Position numbers and translations under genes: made by a program. DNA of 64,000 nt from Absidia repens (taxonomy: Eukaryota; Mucoromycota; Mucoromycetes; Mucorales; Cunninghamellaceae), in the NCBI GenBank assembly GCA_002105175.1, contig MCGE01000012.1:496001-560000 (forward strand), in the 5' to 3' direction. Positions 60,614 through 64,000 of the stretch are shown here, piece by piece; the first letter of the stretch is position 1; each line of letters opens with the position of its first letter. The notes under the pieces were generated by a model. That model was not told where the DNA came from. It made no database searches and saw only the letters and a program-made list of their open reading frames with translations.

Positions 60614-61976
60614 ATGGCCTCCAACAACGATCCACACTACCATCATCAGCAACAGCAACAACACCAACAACAGCAACAGCAACAGCACCAACAACAGCAG
60701 CAACAACAACAGCAACAACCCAACAGTGCTGCCATAGCTACTGCCGCTGCAGCCGCTGCCGCTGCCGCTGCCGCCGTGTCGAGTGGTGGAACAGCACCTG
60801 GCGGTCATCCAGTATTTGATCTCCCAAAGTTCTGGCACGAACAAATGACCATTGCTGACAACAGTGAACCTGATTTCAAGAATCATCCTTTACCGTTGGC
60901 TCGTATCAAGAAAGTCATGAAGACCGATCAAGACGTCAAGGTATGCCACGCTTAAAAAAATATAATATATATGACCATACTAATCCTGTCTGTATTCTTT
61001 TTTTTTCTTTTTTTTTTTTTTGTAGATGATTAGCGCTGAAGTATGTATAGTTATTTTAGAAAAAACCAAAGTGATATCGAGGAACTAACAAAATTACTAT
61101 TTTATATAGGCACCTATCCTTTTCGCCAAGGGCTGCGAAATATTTATTACAGAGCTCACAAAGCGCGCGTGGTAAGTGGCAATTAATGACTACAACCTGC
61201 CATTGGAATGATATCAGTGAAGACTATTATACCATGCAAGAAAGAAAAGTATTTACTGACGATAACCTTTAATGTGTTTAGGGTTCACGCCGAGGAAAAC
61301 AAACGACGAACACTTCAACGATCTGATATTGCCACTGCTATATCAAAGACAGACATGTGTGACTTCTTGATTGATATAGTTCCACGCGAAGAAGCCTCAA
61401 AAGTATGTTGGATCAATTGGATATTAAGATGGGACCTGATTTCGAACATAATAACTGACTTTTTCGCTTTTTATGCTATTAGGCCTCAAGCTCTGCAGTC
61501 TATGATCAACAACAAAACTATGCAAACTACTATCAGCAACCTCCAAGTCTTCCATCATTTGCTCCTGGTCAGGTAAGAAAATATAATAGACAGTAATAGA
61601 CGACAATTACTCATTTTATTCGCATCTCGTTTGAATTCCGTCACTCAATAGCAACAAATGGAAACTGCATATTATCCGCCATTATCTCAGGTAAGGGAAT
61701 TCGAAGTGATATTATTGTCCATGTAAAATCGAAAATCTGATCCATTGTCCTTTCAAATATTGTTCATAGCTGACCCCTGAACAAGTACAACAATATCAGC
61801 TACAATTGCAACAATTCGCTGCACAACAACAACATCAGCAGCAACAACAACAGCAACAGCAACATCATCAACAGCAATCTTATGCATCTCATCACTCCAT
61901 GACCGAAAGTCAACCTCAGAACCCATCTGCTTCAACCTCTGTCAACCCATCAAGGCCGGACGAAAAGAATGAATAG
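60614..61976 (+). CDS. HAP5: NF-YC/Hap5 subunit of the CCAAT-binding complex
   Basis: Seven exons (60614-60940, 61026-61040, 61110-61171, 61282-61402, 61483-61572, 61652-61690, 61770-61976) give 286 residues, all in phase. The histone-fold core is unmistakable: HPLPLARIKKVMKTDQDVKM, ISAEAPILFAKGCEIFITEL, TKRAWVHAEENKRRTLQRSD and IATAISKTDMCDFLIDIVP. Upstream is a HQ-rich then poly-Ala region; the C-terminus is polyQ-rich (QQYQLQLQQFAAQQQ), a typical activation region. It pairs with NF-YB (Hap3) and NF-YA (Hap2) to bind CCAAT boxes. Exon 2 is a 15-base micro-exon coding MISAE. Its two flanking introns (85 and 69 bases) are ordinary. Confidence 0.96.
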
Positions 61977-62680
61977 ATTTAGTCATAGTCATATTATAAC
62001 TTGTTAGTTTCTTTTAGTTTATATTATACACTACTTCATCAGCTTGCTGTGTTTATTATTAGTATTATTAGTATTTATATTATGGTTTATTAGTCTCTCT
62101 GTATTACATCCTTTTATTGCCTTTATTTCGTGAACCGCAAATGTCAAAATAAAATTATCTTTTTTATACATTTTATACTATTGTTTTGTCTCCGTTGGGA
62201 ATAGATTGTTGAATTCAGAATTGTATATTGACTTTAAACTTATTAAATATGCCACCTATGTTTACAAGTGTTGTCTTGGATACTAATGATATGCAAAATA
62301 CATCAAATATTCAATTGAATCAGGATCGCGATCACTCTTCACCTCAAAGTGTAACGGCATACAGTCAAAACCATGCATCACATTCGCATAACAATCAACG
62401 ATTCACTTTTGCACATCATAATCGACACAATCATTCACACATATTCATTACTTATTTAATTAAATAATCAATAGACACTTCATTGTCATCATCGTCACAT
62501 CTTCATATACCAATCATTGAATCAAACATCACATATATAGTTTAAATGTCAGTTTTATTGAGTAGCATAAATCTAAAAAAAAGATAAGAGGAATATATTA
62601 TCTAAACTAAATACAGAAAAAAAAGCTATGTATTGTGTAATGCAGTCAAACTAAAGGGGGGAGGGAAGGTATGCATTTGA
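61977..62680. other. Intergenic region between convergent NF-YC and DBP2
   Basis: 704 bases with AATAAA near 62150 and TTTATT on the DBP2 side. A 79-codon plus-strand ORF (62228-62467) is rich in Asn, His and Ser and has no recognisable domain; it is not called. Confidence 0.5.
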
Positions 62681-64000
62681 TCAGTAACCACTGCCATATC
62701 CTCCACTATATCCACCTCCAGCACTATATCCGCCTCCACCATATGCTCCAGCTCCGGCAGCAGGATAGCCATAGCCACCGCCTCCATAACCTACATGAAT
62801 GATAATATTAATAAGCATGATTAGTGACGAGACATTGATGGATTGAAATCAATAAAGGGCATACCTCCACCACTGAATCCGCCAGGAGGACCAGGAGGAC
62901 CGCCATAGCCGCCGCCATAGCCGCCAGAACCGCCTTGGAAGCCCCCATAGCCACCACGACTAAAACCCCCACGACCTCTTCCACGACCACCACGACCACG
63001 ACCGCCGCCACCACCTCGTCCAGCAGCAGCCATTGCTTGCAAGCGGGGATCGATATCTTGTTTCGTTTCTTGGAGGATGTTGATCAGTTCACGGGCTTGG
63101 CGGGCATTGTCAAACGTGAAGAATGTGATGGATGTTCCAGTGCGACCACCACGACCAGTTCGACCGACACGATGCACATAATCTTCAATATTTGTGGGGA
63201 AATCGTAGTTGATCACAAATTTGACATCCTTGACATCTAGAAGAAGAAAACAGGAGAGTTAGAGAATAAAATCGCCAGTAGTTCACCTTTTTTTTTTGAA
63301 GAAGAAGAAAGGACATAAAAGAGAATAGTTTCCAACAAATCAAACCAAAAGGAAGAAAAAGAGCCAGGATCAAAATCATTTTGCATAAGATAGGATAAAA
63401 TAAACAAAAAACAAAATATGCAAAAAATTTTCTTTTCTTTTTTTTCCTTTTTGGTTTGAGTGTAGCATCCCTCTTTGGCCAGCCTACCATATGTCCACAT
63501 ATAACGATGATAATAAATAAAAGAAAAGGGAGAGTAAAATGAGAGAAAATACATGTAAGAAAAATCATTTTCTTTTCCATATATTAAATATCACTTTTCC
63601 CCCTCTCTCTTCCTTTTTCTATTGTATCACCATCATCACGCTAAGCTCTTTGGACCCAACCCCCCCTCCCTTTTTTAAAGCCCATCACTTACCTATACCA
63701 CGAGAGGCGACATCAGTTGCAACCATGATAGGGTGACCCCCGGTACGGAATTGATTCAAAACCCAGTCTCGTTCGTTCTGAGCTTTATCACCATGGATAG
63801 CCAACGCTGGGAAGCCATCTTGTCGAAGGAATCTTGTAATGTCGTCTGCTGTTCGCTTGGTGCTTGTAAAGATAATGGTTTTGCGTTCGTTTTCAGGTTC
63901 ATCCATGATTTTTTCCAGATGAGTGATCAATCTTAATAAAAAGAGGACAAAAAGTGAGTTAAAGACGACATGCAGTACAGAAACGAAAGACTGATACTTA
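62681..64000 (-). CDS. DBP2: DEAD-box RNA helicase Dbp2/p68, 3' part only
   Basis: Three exons are visible on the minus strand (63931-63693, 63236-62865, 62790-62681); the gene continues beyond base 64000, where the window ends inside an intron (AAGTATC of a GTAAGTATC donor). The part seen is the second RecA domain: [52 protein letters not shown] (motif V) and [20 protein letters not shown] (motif VI). The tail is RGG-rich ([13 protein letters not shown]) and ends in Gly/Tyr repeats, as in Dbp2/p68/DDX5 orthologues. The protein remodels RNA and RNA-protein complexes in the nucleus. The intron that splits motif V, 63237-63692 (456 bases), is far longer than any other in the window. Confidence 0.93.
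63237..63692 (-). other. Long intron within DBP2 motif V
   Basis: 456 bases between ASRGI and DVKDVKF. The sense strand opens GTAAGTGATGGG and ends with TTCTTCTAG. It contains A/G-rich and T-rich patches. In budding yeast DBP2 has an unusually long, late intron reported to mediate feedback on its own expression; position and size here recall that. Confidence 0.75.

Noticed and set aside
62228..62467. 79-codon plus-strand ORF, Asn/His/Ser rich
   Set aside because: Low complexity, no domain, and it lies between two convergent gene ends; chance is the simplest explanation.

Overview
This is a 64 kb piece of nuclear DNA from an early-diverging fungus, most likely Mucorales (Mucoromycota). The evidence is an AT-rich sequence, many short GT-AG introns (mostly 45-150 bases) in nearly every gene, frequent polyQ and Ser/Asn-rich tails, and a gene set mixing ordinary fungal genes with ones common in basal fungi but absent from baker's yeast. 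Those include a Ragulator LAMTOR3 homologue, a ferrochelatase with the [2Fe-2S] cysteines of animal enzymes, an RPE65-type carotenoid oxygenase and an aftiphilin-like protein. The order or genus cannot be fixed from the sequence alone.

Layout. 0-8 kb: an AtuA/DUF1446 enzyme (+), YEATS protein Yaf9 (+), a 2.3 kb gap with a dispersed repeat, and an aftiphilin-like vesicle-traffic protein (-). 8-18 kb: Rab7/Ypt7 (-), a multi-KH RNA-binding protein (-), Get3 ATPase (+) and a Ydj1-type Hsp40 (+). 18-21 kb: a gene-poor island with two inverted copies of the repeat. 21-31 kb: ferrochelatase (-), a C2H2 protein (-), a 16-exon DENN-domain protein (-) and an Emi1-like DUF3128 protein (-). 32-46 kb: a Dnf1/2-type P4-ATPase (+), more repeats, LAMTOR3 (+), a beta-trefoil lectin-like protein (+) and a carotenoid-oxygenase homologue (+). 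47-64 kb: Pmp3 (+), two more repeat copies, a cyclin (-), an EFA6-like Sec7-PH Arf-GEF (-), Npl4 (-), an F-box/LRR protein (+), NF-YC/Hap5 (+) and the 3' part of the DEAD-box helicase Dbp2 (-, running off the right edge).

The genes do not form an operon or a biosynthetic cluster. Membrane traffic and endolysosomal functions are well represented (Ypt7, DENN Rab-GEF, Sec7-PH Arf-GEF, aftiphilin-like adaptor partner, P4 flippase, LAMTOR3, Get3), but this may be chance.

Non-genic content. The main unexplained structure is a dispersed family, about 0.3-1 kb long, with at least seven recognisable copies in both orientations, confined to gene-poor gaps. A good copy has, in order, a CCGCCCACGTG head, a pyrimidine tract, a core with an AAGGGTTT / AAACCCTT inverted pair, and an AATAAA. 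The head resembles a TTTAAATCCCGCC-like element found in sense orientation upstream of several genes here. Very long T/A homopolymers (up to 68) lie in introns and gaps. Two genes show reading-frame breaks of one base at homopolymers (AtuA-like gene and KH gene), suggesting assembly indels or recent damage.

Exon coordinates were read by eye from splice signals and reading-frame continuity. No database search was possible, so family names rest on remembered motifs.
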